A DNA stretch of 64,000 nt from NCBI RefSeq assembly GCF_020733635.1, contig NZ_JAJFZL010000001.1, positions 1,736,001-1,800,000 on the forward strand. Direction: 5' to 3'. Positions 33,609 through 42,250 of the stretch are shown here, piece after piece. The stretch is from Nocardia spumae (GTDB taxonomy: Bacteria > Actinomycetota > Actinomycetes > Mycobacteriales > Mycobacteriaceae). The number at the start of each line of letters is the position of its first letter. Position 1 is the first letter of the stretch. The notes beneath the pieces were generated by a model. It was not told the DNA's origin and did not search any database. It was given only the letters and a program-made list of their open reading frames with translations. The position numbers and the translations under genes are program-made.

Positions 33609-35159
33609 TCAGGTCAAGCGCGCGTGAGCACTGTCACGTGTGCCCAGAATCCGCGTCAGCGCCGCGCGTAGCGCCCGCCCGGGATCGGCGGGGGCATGTG
33701 GCGCGCGCCAGGCCACGATCTGATCGGGGCGCACCAGCAGTGCTCCGGATGTGCCGATGCCGACGTCGGCGCACCAGTTCTCGTCCATGCGGAGGTGGCG
33801 CACCCGGTCGTCGCGGGGTGACATCGCTTGCCAGGCGGCCGCATCCGGTCCGGTGAACAGGGTGAAGCCGGTGCCGACGAGATCGAGGGTGGAGCGCCGG
33901 CCGTCCAGGAAGCGGTGCGGCAGCCGGGTACCGGGGCAACCGCCGAGATCGAGCCGGGTGGTGGTGTGCGCACTGCCGTCGTCCACGAAGGCGCCGTCGG
34001 GATAGCGCAATCCCAGGATCAGCGCGATCGGATCGGCGAGGGGGGTGTCGTCGGCGGACTCGGTGGCCATCGTGCGCAGATTCGCGGTCCGGATGCTGGA
34101 TTGGTCGGCCGTGTACCAGCCGATGGGGCGGCGCTCGGCATCGTAGCTGTCCAGCAATCGCGGATCGGCCGTACCGCGCAACACCATCGCGAGTTTCCAG
34201 GCCAGATTGTGGCCGTCCTGGATGCCGGTATTGGCACCCGCGGCCGCATAGGGCGGCATTACGTGGGCCGCGTCGCCGGCGAGGAAGACCCGGCCCGATC
34301 CGAACCGGTCGGCGACGAACATGCCGGACTCCCAGGGCAATACACTCAGCACCTCGAGGTCGAGATCGCCGGCGCCGATCGCCCGGCGCAGCAGGCCGGG
34401 CCAGTCCGCGGCCGGGCGGTCGAGCTCGGTGGAACTCGTGAAGATCCAGCGCTGAGATCCGTCGACCGAGGCGAAAGCGCCCGGGATGCGGTCGTTCTCG
34501 ATCTGGCAGAGGTTGAATTCGCGGCCGCGCACCACCTCCGACAGATCGGCGCGAAAGTAGACGTTCACCGCGCGCCCGAGGGTGCCGCGGCCGTGCCGAT
34601 CGATGCCCAGCCGGTGCCGGATCGGGCTGTGCGCACCGTCCGCGGCGATCAGGTACGACGCGCGCAGTGGCTCGGCGAGACCGTCGCCGGTGCGCAACAG
34701 TGCGGCGATACCCGTTGCGGTCTCCTCGAATTCGACGCATTCGACACCGAATCGGATATCGCAGCCACGGGCCGTCGCCAGGTCGCGCAGGAGGGGCTCC
34801 AGGAGATCCTGAGCGCACAGACATGCCGCGGACGGGGTGATCGCATCCCAGTCCGGCAGGCCCCCGGGCAGGGTGAAGGGGATGCGCTCGGCGCGCGCCA
34901 GGGTCGGGCCCGCCGCCATCGCCTGATGAGCGGACAGGCCCCGTGCGGCCTCCTCGACGGCCTCGGCGATGCCGATCTGCCGGAACAGCTCCATCGTGCG
35001 GATATTGATCCGGCGTGCTTTCGGCTGCGGGGAGGTCGTGCGGCGGCGCTCGATCAGTACCGTCGGGACACCGTGATGCCGCAGGAACAGGGCCGCGGTG
35101 AGTCCGGTCAGTCCGCCGCCGACGATCACTACGGGCTCTGAGTGTACGTCGTACATCAT
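33609..35159 (-). CDS. FAD-dependent aromatic-type monooxygenase (PheA/TfdB/RdmE-like)
   Basis: The protein has 516 residues from ATG 35159, with a second ATG at 35156. The FAD-binding Rossmann motif VVIVGGGLTGLTAALFL is at the N-terminus, a DG-type motif is in YLIAADGAHSPIRHRLG, and GRVFLAGDAAHVMPPYAAAGANTGIQD binds the ribityl and pyrophosphate. The C-terminal thioredoxin-like lobe ends in GALLVRPDQIVAWRAP, as in phenol and polyketide hydroxylases. It probably hydroxylates an aromatic or polyketide-like compound. The promoter holds two palindromes shared with the divergent TetR gene, so it should be induced by that regulator's ligand. One palindrome overlaps the first codons. Confidence 0.87.
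   Translation of the reverse strand: MMYDVHSEPVVIVGGGLTGLTAALFLRHHGVPTVLIERRRTTSPQPKARRINIRTMELFRQIGIAEAVEEAARGLSAHQAMAAGPTLARAERIPFTLPGGLPDWDAITPSAACLCAQDLLEPLLRDLATARGCDIRFGVECVEFEETATGIAALLRTGDGLAEPLRASYLIAADGAHSPIRHRLGIDRHGRGTLGRAVNVYFRADLSEVVRGREFNLCQIENDRIPGAFASVDGSQRWIFTSSTELDRPAADWPGLLRRAIGAGDLDLEVLSVLPWESGMFVADRFGSGRVFLAGDAAHVMPPYAAAGANTGIQDGHNLAWKLAMVLRGTADPRLLDSYDAERRPIGWYTADQSSIRTANLRTMATESADDTPLADPIALILGLRYPDGAFVDDGSAHTTTRLDLGGCPGTRLPHRFLDGRRSTLDLVGTGFTLFTGPDAAAWQAMSPRDDRVRHLRMDENWCADVGIGTSGALLVRPDQIVAWRAPHAPADPGRALRAALTRILGTRDSAHARLT
35143..35155. promoter_or_regulatory. TetR operator candidate 1 (TGTAC-GTC-GTACA)
   Basis: This is a perfect 13-bp palindrome with a 3-nt centre, located at the first codons of the flavin monooxygenase. 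Its centre is 18 bp from that of a second copy. Two identical half-site pairs between a monooxygenase and its divergent TetR regulator are the expected layout for autoregulated repression. Confidence 0.75.
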
Positions 35160-35174
35160 GTGTACGTTGTACAC
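35160..35174. promoter_or_regulatory. TetR operator candidate 2 (GTGTAC-GTT-GTACAC)
   Basis: This is a perfect palindrome with 6-bp arms and a 3-nt centre, lying 30 nt upstream of the TetR start at 35204 and just upstream of the monooxygenase ATG. The 18-bp offset from copy 1 is close to two helical turns, so two dimers could bind on nearly the same face. Confidence 0.75.
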
Positions 35175-35203
35175 CAGTGGTTGAATTTCGGCAAGGAGGT
35201 GCG

Positions 35204-36004
35204 ATGACCGACGAGGCACCCGGAGCGCTCATCTGGACCCTGCCGGAACCACCTGGCCGGCCGACGACGAACCTGAGCCGCGTGGACATCCTGCGCGCGG
35301 CCCTGACGATCGCCGATGGCGAGGGAGCGCGGGCGCTGACCATGCGCCGGGTCGCGCAGGCGGTCGGCGCCTCCACGCCGATGTCGCTGTATCGCTATGT
35401 GGGCAGTAAGGACGGATTGGTCGATCTGATGATCGACGCCGTCTACGGTGAGATTCCGCTACCGGAACCACCGGCCGGCGCCGCACCGGAGTCGAAAGAC
35501 ACAGGCGAACAGCCGAACTGGCGCGATGCGCTGGAGCGCCTGGCGCTCGATACCTGGGTGGTGATCCAGCGGCATCTGTGGTTCGGCGAACTCGTCCACA
35601 CCCGGCCGCCACTCGGACCGAACGCACTGCGCTATTTCGATGTCCGCTTCCGGATGCTCGAGCCCCTGGGGCTGTCCGCCGACGATCTGTCGTTACTGAC
35701 CGGCGCGGTGGACGGTCACCTGTTCGGCGCCGCACTGCAAGCGGCCGAGGAACAGCGGATGCGATCGCGCGTGGGTATACGGACCGACAGCGAACTGACC
35801 GCGGCGGCAGCACCCTTCATCGAACCGATTCTCGCCGGCGGCCACTACCCGGCCTTCGCGCGCTGGTTCCACGGCCGGACCGGCTCCGGCCCGGCCGATC
35901 CGGTGGCGTGGACCCTGCGGTGTCTTGTGGACGGGCTGGCCTCCCGACTGGGGATCGAAGAAGGCCGGCGACCGCCGTCGACCCCGCCCGCCGGTCCGGC
36001 GTGA
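35204..36004 (+). CDS. TetR family transcriptional regulator (TetR_C_1-type)
   Basis: The protein has 266 residues from ATG 35204, set by AAGGAGGT at 35193-35200. The N-terminal helix-turn-helix is clear: ILRAALTIADGEGARALTMR, then VAQAVGASTPMSLYRYVGSKD. The long C-terminal domain (RDALERLALDTWVVIQRHLW, and the HLFGAALQAAEEQ helix) belongs to the tetracycline-repressor-like ligand domain class. It is divergent from the monooxygenase and is expected to repress both genes from the two TGTAC-N3-GTACA sites until an aromatic or drug-like ligand binds (inference). Confidence 0.88.
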   Translation: MTDEAPGALIWTLPEPPGRPTTNLSRVDILRAALTIADGEGARALTMRRVAQAVGASTPMSLYRYVGSKDGLVDLMIDAVYGEIPLPEPPAGAAPESKDTGEQPNWRDALERLALDTWVVIQRHLWFGELVHTRPPLGPNALRYFDVRFRMLEPLGLSADDLSLLTGAVDGHLFGAALQAAEEQRMRSRVGIRTDSELTAAAAPFIEPILAGGHYPAFARWFHGRTGSGPADPVAWTLRCLVDGLASRLGIEEGRRPPSTPPAGPA

Positions 36005-36040
36005 CCCATCGCGGGCCGGCGCCGCCGATACCGGGTCCCG

Positions 36041-36976
36041 CTAATCCGCTTGTCGCACGACCCATTCGAATGCGCGGGCCTCGGAGCGGGCGCCCTCGGC
36101 GGTGCGGGAGCGGTTGGGTTCACCGAGATCGGCGAGCAAGGTCTCGGTCAGCTCCACCAGGGTGGCCAGCGCGGCCGGAGTGAACCAATCGGGGCGGGTG
36201 GCGAACACCAGATCCTCACTCGCGGTATTACCACTGGCGCCCGGGGCGAACGGGCAGCCACCGAGACCGCCCAGCGAACCGTCGACCGCGCTCGCTCCGG
36301 CGGCCACCGCGGCCAGTGAGTTCGCGACCCCCATACCCCAGGTGTCGTGGCCGTGGAAGAGGATGCGGCGCTGCGGCGTTCCCGATCGGACCGCGGCCAC
36401 GAGTGCGTGTACCTGGGACGGATGCGCCTGCCCGAGGGTATCGGCGAGCACGATATCCGCGGCGCCGTCGGTGCGCGGGTCGGCGGCGATGGCCAGCACC
36501 CGCGCCGGATCCACCGGTCCGTCGAACGGGCAGGTGAACGAGGTCGCCAGGCAGAGCTGAATCGACCCGTCGACCTCCTCGGCCAACCGGATCGCCTCCG
36601 GCATGGCGGCCACGCTGTCCTCGGCGGTGCGGCCGATATTGGCCTGGTTGTGCGCATCCGAAACCGACAGGCAGTACTGAAACTTTCGCACTCCCGCCTC
36701 GGCGGCCCGGGCGACCTGTCGCGGCGTGGCCACCCACACCCAGCTTCGTTGCAGCTCTTCGGGACTCAGCGCGGCGACCAGCTCCATGGTGTTGGCCATC
36801 GGCGGCACCAGATCCGGCCGCGCCATCGAACCGATCTCCAGCTCCGGCACCCCCAGGGCGAGCAGGGTGCGGGCTATCTCCACCTTGTGCTCGGTGGGCA
36901 GTACCTTGCCGGTCAACTGCAGACCGTCGCGCAAGGTCACATCACGCAATCCGGCCGTGATCGTCGCGTCGCTCAT
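36041..36976 (-). CDS. Hydroxymethylglutaryl-CoA lyase family protein
   Basis: The 311-residue TIM-barrel protein starts at ATG 36976 behind GGGAGGT. It has GLRDVTLRDGLQ (catalytic Arg-Asp), the metal-binding HGHDTWGMGVAN and the HMG-CoA lyase Cys loop GGLGGCPFAPGASGN. The family cleaves 3-hydroxy-3-methylglutaryl-CoA or related 3-hydroxyacyl-CoAs to acetyl-CoA and an oxoacid. It is the third gene of an operon after a class III CoA-transferase (34 nt upstream) and a TauD dioxygenase. The operon suggests the substrate is a hydroxylated, CoA-activated branched acid rather than leucine-derived HMG-CoA (inference). Confidence 0.87.
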   Translation of the reverse strand: MSDATITAGLRDVTLRDGLQLTGKVLPTEHKVEIARTLLALGVPELEIGSMARPDLVPPMANTMELVAALSPEELQRSWVWVATPRQVARAAEAGVRKFQYCLSVSDAHNQANIGRTAEDSVAAMPEAIRLAEEVDGSIQLCLATSFTCPFDGPVDPARVLAIAADPRTDGAADIVLADTLGQAHPSQVHALVAAVRSGTPQRRILFHGHDTWGMGVANSLAAVAAGASAVDGSLGGLGGCPFAPGASGNTASEDLVFATRPDWFTPAALATLVELTETLLADLGEPNRSRTAEGARSEARAFEWVVRQAD

Positions 36977-37010
36977 CGCACCTCCCGAGTCCGCGGGAAG
37001 ACCGCCCGGC

Positions 37011-38222
37011 TCACGACGCGTCCAGGGCGTCGATCTCGGCCTCCGACATGCCCAGCAGCTCCGAGAGTACTTCCCGGGTGTGTTCACCGAGGTCCGGGCC
37101 CACGGACCGGATGGGCAGCGACCGGTCGCCGATCACCGGGACGATGCCGGTGAACGCCACCTGCTTCGGTTCGTCCGCACCGACGTCGACCGGGAAATGC
37201 TGGATCATGTCCCGGGCCCGGTACTGCTCGTCGGTGACGATATCGGCGGCGGTGTAGATCGGCCCGCACGGGATGGCGGCCGCCTCCAGGACGGCCAGTG
37301 CCTCCTCGCGAGTGCGGCGCGCGGTCCACTCGCCGATCGCGGCGTCGAGGCGGTCGCGGTGGCGCCAGCGTCCGGCGTTGTCCTGCAGTTCCGGGTCCTC
37401 GGCCAGCTCGGGCCGTTCGATCACCTGCATGTAGCGGCGGAAAATGGCGTCTCCGTTACCGCCGATGATGATGCTGGTGCCATCCGAACAGGGATAGGCG
37501 TTACTGGGTGCGATCCCCTCCATGCGCCCGCCGACCCGCTGGCGGTTGATGCCGTAGGCCTCGTAATCGGGGACCAGCGATTCCATCACCGACAGAATCG
37601 ATTCGCTCAGCGCGACATCGATGATGCGGTGCGGCAACGGAATTCGCTCGTCGGCACCGGTGCGCTGGAACAGCGCCAGTACCGTGCCGAAGGCGGCGTA
37701 GATCCCGGCGATCGAATCGCCGATCGAGACACCCACCCGGACCGGCGGCCGGTCCGGATCGCCGACGAGTTCACGCAGCCCACCGACCGCCTCGGCGACC
37801 GCGGCGAACCCCGGGCGCTGCGATAGCGGACCGGTCTGGCCGTAGGCCGAGATTCGAGTGATGACCAGATCCGGATTGACCTCGTCGAGGACCTCGGGGC
37901 CCAGCCCCCACTTCTCCAGCATTCCGGGGCGGAAGTTCTCCAGCAGCACATCGCAGTGCCGGATCAGATCGAGCACGATCGCGCGGCCCGCGTCGGTGCG
38001 CAGATCCAGCGTGATGGACTTCTTGTTGCGGTTGACGGTGCGGTAGAGCATCGAGGTATCGCCGCCGTAGAGCCGCCAATTACGCAGCTCGTCACCGGTT
38101 TTCGGGCGCTCGACCTTGATCACCTCGGCGCCGAAGTCGCCGAGAATGCGCCCGGCTGTGGGGGCGGCGATGTAGTTGCCCAGCTCCAATACCCGAACGC
38201 CGGCCAGCGGTCGAATCTCCAT
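37011..38222 (-). CDS. CaiB/BaiF family (class III) CoA-transferase
   Basis: The protein has 403 residues from ATG 38222, with an upstream ATG at 38234 as an alternative. The N-terminal segment PLAGVRVLELGNYIAAPTAG and the catalytic Asp in GVSIGDSIAGIYA (aligned with Asp169 of formyl-CoA transferase) define the family. NRNKKSITLDLRT and the GGRMEGIAPSNAYPCSDG segment are also typical. It moves CoA between carboxylic acids. It lies between the TauD dioxygenase and HMG-CoA-lyase genes on one strand, so it probably activates the acid that the lyase later cleaves. Confidence 0.9.
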   Translation of the reverse strand: MEIRPLAGVRVLELGNYIAAPTAGRILGDFGAEVIKVERPKTGDELRNWRLYGGDTSMLYRTVNRNKKSITLDLRTDAGRAIVLDLIRHCDVLLENFRPGMLEKWGLGPEVLDEVNPDLVITRISAYGQTGPLSQRPGFAAVAEAVGGLRELVGDPDRPPVRVGVSIGDSIAGIYAAFGTVLALFQRTGADERIPLPHRIIDVALSESILSVMESLVPDYEAYGINRQRVGGRMEGIAPSNAYPCSDGTSIIIGGNGDAIFRRYMQVIERPELAEDPELQDNAGRWRHRDRLDAAIGEWTARRTREEALAVLEAAAIPCGPIYTAADIVTDEQYRARDMIQHFPVDVGADEPKQVAFTGIVPVIGDRSLPIRSVGPDLGEHTREVLSELLGMSEAEIDALDAS

Positions 38223-38254
38223 GTAGTGATTCAACCACCGGCCGGCGGTGACGG

Positions 38255-39184
38255 TCAGGCCGCCTGGGCGACCTCTTCGACGATCGAGTAGTGCTCGGCG
38301 TTACCGGCGATGACGGTGCTGGAGCGGCCGTCGACTCCGACCGGGATATCGCCGGCCAGCGTGATGCGGGTCAGCTGGCGGTGCTCGCTGCCGTCGTAGT
38401 CGTCGATCGCGTAGTGCTGGGTGGCGCGGTTGTCCCAGATGGCCACGTCACCGAGCGACCAATCCCACCGGGTGGTGTGTTCGAGCCGGGTCACCCGGTC
38501 CTGGAACAGCCGGAACAGCGCGTGCGACTCGTTACCGGACAGTCCGACGATCTGCTTGACGAAATGTCCGAGCAGCAGCGCGCGCTCACCGGTTTCGGGG
38601 TGCACCCGGACCAGCGGATGTTCGGTCTCGTAGTAGGTCGACTCGAATTCCTCGCGGTAGGCCTTGGACCGCTGGTTCGGCCGATCCTCCTGGGTCGCGG
38701 CGTAGTCGTACTTGTTGGTGTGCACGGCCCGCAGGCCCTCGGCCAGCCGCTTCAGCGGCTCCGGCAGCGACTCGTAGGCCGCGACCGTGGACGCCCAGGT
38801 CGTGGAACCGCCGTAGCTGGGCAGGCTCACCGCGCGCAGGATCGACGCCTTCGGGATGCGGTCGACGAAGGTGACATCGCTGTGCCAGCTGTTGGCCCGG
38901 CCGTGGTGTGAATCGATCGCCAGGCTCTTCACACCCTTGGAGGTGACCGTCGGATGTGGCGTGGTGGGGCTGCCGAGCAGTTCCGCGAACTCGTACTGGG
39001 TGTCCTCGGTGAGATGGTGCTGGTCGCGGAAGAAGATCACCTTGTGCTCGTTGAGTGCCGTGCGAATGGCCGCGACGGTCTCCGGAGCCAGATCCCCGCC
39101 GAGCCGGACGCCGTCGATCCGTGCACCGATGTGGGTGCCGAGCTTGCGCACGGACACGGGTTCTGCTGCGTGATCGACAGACAT
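38255..39184 (-). CDS. TauD/TfdA family Fe(II)/2-oxoglutarate dioxygenase
   Basis: The protein has 309 residues from ATG 39184. The facial triad is visible: His101 and Asp103 in NSWHSDVTF and His257 in [12 protein letters not shown], with Arg273 in [10 protein letters not shown] for the 2-oxoglutarate carboxylate. Length and the insert around 160-190 resemble the alkyl-sulfatase-type members (AtsK; Rv3406 of M. tuberculosis), which cleave sulfate esters oxidatively. The substrate could equally be a carboxylic acid. It is the first gene of the operon with the CoA-transferase (20-32 nt downstream) and the HMG-CoA-lyase homologue. Confidence 0.88.
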   Translation of the reverse strand: MSVDHAAEPVSVRKLGTHIGARIDGVRLGGDLAPETVAAIRTALNEHKVIFFRDQHHLTEDTQYEFAELLGSPTTPHPTVTSKGVKSLAIDSHHGRANSWHSDVTFVDRIPKASILRAVSLPSYGGSTTWASTVAAYESLPEPLKRLAEGLRAVHTNKYDYAATQEDRPNQRSKAYREEFESTYYETEHPLVRVHPETGERALLLGHFVKQIVGLSGNESHALFRLFQDRVTRLEHTTRWDWSLGDVAIWDNRATQHYAIDDYDGSEHRQLTRITLAGDIPVGVDGRSSTVIAGNAEHYSIVEEVAQAA

Positions 39185-39302
39185 GGAAGGCCTTTCGCTC
39201 GAATCTTGCTGTGGTTCGAGCACACCATCGAGCCTCGCCCGCGAACAGGTTTACGGTCAGCGCGATCACAAAGCCGGCCGCGGATCGACCGCGCCGCTGT
39301 GA

Positions 39303-40073
39303 TCAGCCCAGGTGTTCGCGCAGGTAGGCCAGGTCCTCGGCGACACCTTCGGCCGGAGTCTCGAGCACCACCGGCGCATCGGCGGTCCGGCAGACCTCGG
39401 CCAGCAACTGCGGATCGATCGTGCCGTCGGCGAAGTTCGCGTGCCGGTCGGCGCCGGAGTTGAAATCGTCGCGCGAGGAGTTCAGATGCACCAGATCGAT
39501 CCGGCCGGTGATCGCACGGATCCGGTCGACGACGCCGATCAGTTCCTCACCGCCGGCCCAGGCGTGACAGGTGTCCAAGCAGAAGCCGGCCCCGAAATCG
39601 CCGATCGCGTCCCACAGCCGGGCGATGGAATCGAAGTGCCGCGCCATCGCGTGATTGCCGCCCGCGGTGTTCTCGACGAGGATCGGCACCGCGAACCCGC
39701 CCTTGTCCTGCTGGCGTTCGAACAGCTTGCGCCAGTTGACGATGCCGGCCTCGATCTCCGAATCCGACCGCACGTGCCCGCCGTGGACGACGAGCCCGAA
39801 CGCGCCGAGATCGGCCGCGGCCTGTGCCTGCTGGGCCACCGCGTTGCGCGACGGCATCCGCAGCCGGTTGTTCGTACTGGCCACGTTGATCTGATACGAG
39901 GAGTGCACCACCACGTCGATCGCGCTGGCCTTGATCTCCTCGGTGCGGGGGTGCGGTTGCGGTTTGTCCCAGCCTTGCGGGTCCACCACGAACATCTGGA
40001 TGACGTCGGCGCCCAGACGCTCGCCGAAGCCGATCGGATCACTGTCTTGGCGGACGTGTGCTCCAATGCGCAT
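39303..40073 (-). CDS. nfo: Endonuclease IV (AP endonuclease)
   Basis: The 256-residue TIM barrel has the trinuclear zinc ligands of endonuclease IV in order: His in VVHSSY, His in LVVHGGH, Glu in ILVENTAGG, Asp and His in FCLDTCHAWAGG, then HLNSSRDDFNSGADRHANFADGTI carrying the final Asp/His set and ending at Glu in VLETPAEG. It cleaves abasic sites and 3'-blocked ends in base excision repair (Rv0670 is the mycobacterial homologue). The start at ATG 40073 gives the expected N-terminus MRIGAHVRQ. It is divergent from the protein kinase gene. Confidence 0.92.
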   Translation of the reverse strand: MRIGAHVRQDSDPIGFGERLGADVIQMFVVDPQGWDKPQPHPRTEEIKASAIDVVVHSSYQINVASTNNRLRMPSRNAVAQQAQAAADLGAFGLVVHGGHVRSDSEIEAGIVNWRKLFERQQDKGGFAVPILVENTAGGNHAMARHFDSIARLWDAIGDFGAGFCLDTCHAWAGGEELIGVVDRIRAITGRIDLVHLNSSRDDFNSGADRHANFADGTIDPQLLAEVCRTADAPVVLETPAEGVAEDLAYLREHLG

Positions 40074-40185
40074 GACAGCAGGGTATCGGTAGCCACCGAC
40101 AGCCGGGCCCCCGCCGATCGAGATCGCCTTTTCCGCCGTACTGCTATGGTTTCGGTGATTCCGGCACGGGAAGTGGGAGCGGGGC

Positions 40186-41445
40186 ATGCTGGCAAGCGGC
40201 GATGTGTTCGCGGGCTACGTCATCGAACGACTGTTGGGCCGCGGTGGTATGGGGCAGGTGTATCTCGCCAAGCATCCGCGGTTGCCGCGAATGACCGCGT
40301 TGAAGCTGCTCAACCGTGAAATGGTCGCCGATCCGGAGATTCGGGCCCGCTTCGAGCGGGAGGCCGATCTGGTCGCCCAGCTCGACCATCCCAAGGTCGT
40401 CACGGTCTACGATCGCGGCCTCGAGGACGGCCAGCTCTGGATCTCCATGCAGTTCATCGACGGAATCGACGCCGCCAGCGTGGATCCGCAGAAGCTGCCG
40501 CCCGAACGTGCCGTGCAGATCATCGCCGAGGTGGCCGAGGCGCTGGACTACGCGCACGGCAACGGCGTCATGCACCGGGATGTGAAGCCGGGCAACATGT
40601 TGCTGGCCCGCTCCACCGGCGGTAAGGGTGAGCGGGTCTACCTCACCGATTTCGGTATCGCGCGGCTGCGCGACGACGGCGGCCACCTGACCCAGACCGG
40701 AACCTTCACCGCGACCCTGGCCTACGCCTCGCCGGAACAGCTGACCGGCGCCCAGCTCGACGGGCGTTCGGATCAGTATTCGCTGGCATGCAGTCTGTTC
40801 TGGCTGTTCACCGGTCGCGGCCCGTTCAACGCGCCGAATCCGGCGGCGGTGATCCGCGGACATCTGCAGGGTCCGGCGCCGTCGTTGAGCAGTGTGCGTC
40901 CCGGCCTGCCCGCCGGATTGGACGCGGTCCTGCTCAAGGCGATGCAGAAGCGGGCCATCGACCGCTTCGACACCTGTGCCGACTTCGCGGCCGCCGCGCG
41001 CCAGGCGGTGTCGCCGGCCAGTGCGCCGCGCATTCCGACGGTCGGACACCCCTACACCGGGCCGCCCACGCCGACGACGGGACGGCCGGTGACGGGCCCG
41101 GGCACTCCGGTCGCGCCGCATCCGTCGACCGGTCCGTCCGTGCCGCACGCACCGCGGCCGATGTCGCAGCCGCACCCGATGTCGCAGCCGCACCCGATGG
41201 CGCAGCCCGTGCCGCCGCTCACCGGCGCGCGGCCGATGAACCAGATGCAGCCGATGAACCAGATGCAGCCGATGAACCAGGTGCAGCCGAACTACGGTAC
41301 GTCCGCCCCGTACAACCAGCCCTACGGCTACCGGCCACCGGCGCCGCAGAGCAAATCCAATACCGGCGTGATCATCGGCATCATCGTCGGCGCGGTGGTG
41401 CTGCTACTGGTCGTACTCCTGGTCATGGCGGCCATGTCCAGCTGA
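40186..41445 (+). CDS. Serine/threonine protein kinase with C-terminal membrane anchor
   Basis: The protein has 419 residues. The Hanks-type kinase domain covers about 1-270: Gly-rich loop LLGRGGMGQVYLAKH, catalytic Lys40, HRDVKPGN (Asp132, Asn137), DFG at 155-157 and ASPEQL. A Thr in the activation segment (LTQTGTFTATLAYA) can be autophosphorylated in PknB-type kinases. A Pro-rich juxtamembrane linker contains two tandem hexapeptide repeats, then one membrane span (GVIIGIIVGAVVLLLVVLLV) at the very C-terminus. There is no extracellular sensor domain. The 3' end overlaps the convergent PAP2 gene by 42 nt. Confidence 0.9.
   Translation: MLASGDVFAGYVIERLLGRGGMGQVYLAKHPRLPRMTALKLLNREMVADPEIRARFEREADLVAQLDHPKVVTVYDRGLEDGQLWISMQFIDGIDAASVDPQKLPPERAVQIIAEVAEALDYAHGNGVMHRDVKPGNMLLARSTGGKGERVYLTDFGIARLRDDGGHLTQTGTFTATLAYASPEQLTGAQLDGRSDQYSLACSLFWLFTGRGPFNAPNPAAVIRGHLQGPAPSLSSVRPGLPAGLDAVLLKAMQKRAIDRFDTCADFAAAARQAVSPASAPRIPTVGHPYTGPPTPTTGRPVTGPGTPVAPHPSTGPSVPHAPRPMSQPHPMSQPHPMAQPVPPLTGARPMNQMQPMNQMQPMNQVQPNYGTSAPYNQPYGYRPPAPQSKSNTGVIIGIIVGAVVLLLVVLLVMAAMSS
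41161..41196 (+). repeat. Tandem 18-bp repeat in kinase linker (MSQPHP x2)
   Basis: Two exact copies of an 18-bp unit encode MSQPHP twice, followed by a diverged third copy (MAQPVP). They lie in the Pro-rich linker of the kinase and probably arose by slippage. Confidence 0.85.
41236..41289 (+). repeat. Tandem 18-bp repeat in kinase linker (MNQMQP x3)
   Basis: Three tandem copies of an 18-bp unit encode MNQMQP, MNQMQP and MNQVQP; the third differs by one base. Copy number may vary between strains. Confidence 0.85.
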
Positions 41446-42141
41446 TCGGCCCCGCCGCCACCACAGATACGGTGTCAGGCACAGCGCGATCAGCAGGATG
41501 CCCAGCGCCCAGCCGGCGACCACATCGGTGGTCCAGTGCACACCCAGATAGATCCGGGTGAGCCCGATGATCACCGCGAACCCGGCCGCGACGGCCACCG
41601 CCACCACCCGGATCGACCGGCGCGCGGTGCCGATCACCACCAGCGCGGCGACGATTCCCGTGATCGTGGTGCTGCCGAGGGCGTGACCGGACGGGAACGA
41701 CGCGTTGGTCTCCGAGACCAGCCGATCGACGACCGGCGGACGCGCTCGCCCGATCGCCGATTTCAGCACCGATCCGAGTACCGCGGAGGCGATGCCCGCC
41801 GCCGCGACGACCAGGAACGCAGGCCATCGCCGCCGCGCGCCCAACCCGGCGCAGACCACGATCGTCACCGCCGTCATCGCCGCGACACCACCGCTGTCGG
41901 TGATTATCCGGACCACCGGATTCAGCCAGCCGACGCGGTGGCCGATCACCCAGTCGGTGATCGGCTCGTCGATACGTATCGCACCGCCGCCGTCGACGAC
42001 ATCGTGGGTGAGCTGGGCGAAGAGGCCGGCGACCGTGGCCAGGGCGAGCAGGACCGCGGCCCGGGCCCGGCTCATCGATCCGTGCTGCATCGCCGCGATC
42101 CCGATGACGACCGCGAGCAGAACGGGGGCGAGCAGGGCCAT
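41404..42141 (-). CDS. PAP2-family membrane phosphatase
   Basis: The protein has 245 residues from ATG 42141 with about six membrane spans. The three PAP2 signatures are in order: KSAIGRARPP (KxxxxxxRP), FPSGHALGS (PSGH) and TRIYLGVHWTTD (xRxxxxxHxxxD; Thr instead of Ser). These enzymes dephosphorylate lipid phosphates such as undecaprenyl-pyrophosphate or phosphatidate. The C-terminal tail is charged and hydrophilic (RRGRSAGHGRHDQEYDQ) and is encoded opposite the kinase's transmembrane segment, a 42-nt convergent overlap. Confidence 0.87.
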   Translation of the reverse strand: MALLAPVLLAVVIGIAAMQHGSMSRARAAVLLALATVAGLFAQLTHDVVDGGGAIRIDEPITDWVIGHRVGWLNPVVRIITDSGGVAAMTAVTIVVCAGLGARRRWPAFLVVAAAGIASAVLGSVLKSAIGRARPPVVDRLVSETNASFPSGHALGSTTITGIVAALVVIGTARRSIRVVAVAVAAGFAVIIGLTRIYLGVHWTTDVVAGWALGILLIALCLTPYLWWRRGRSAGHGRHDQEYDQ

Positions 42142-42250
42142 GGGCACGAGAATAGGTCGGCGCGCGGGTCCCGGACGCGAGCCGTGCCCCTGAGGTATTG
42201 GGGGATATTCCTGATGGCGCCCGCGGGCGGTCTTGACCAGACTGGTGTGC

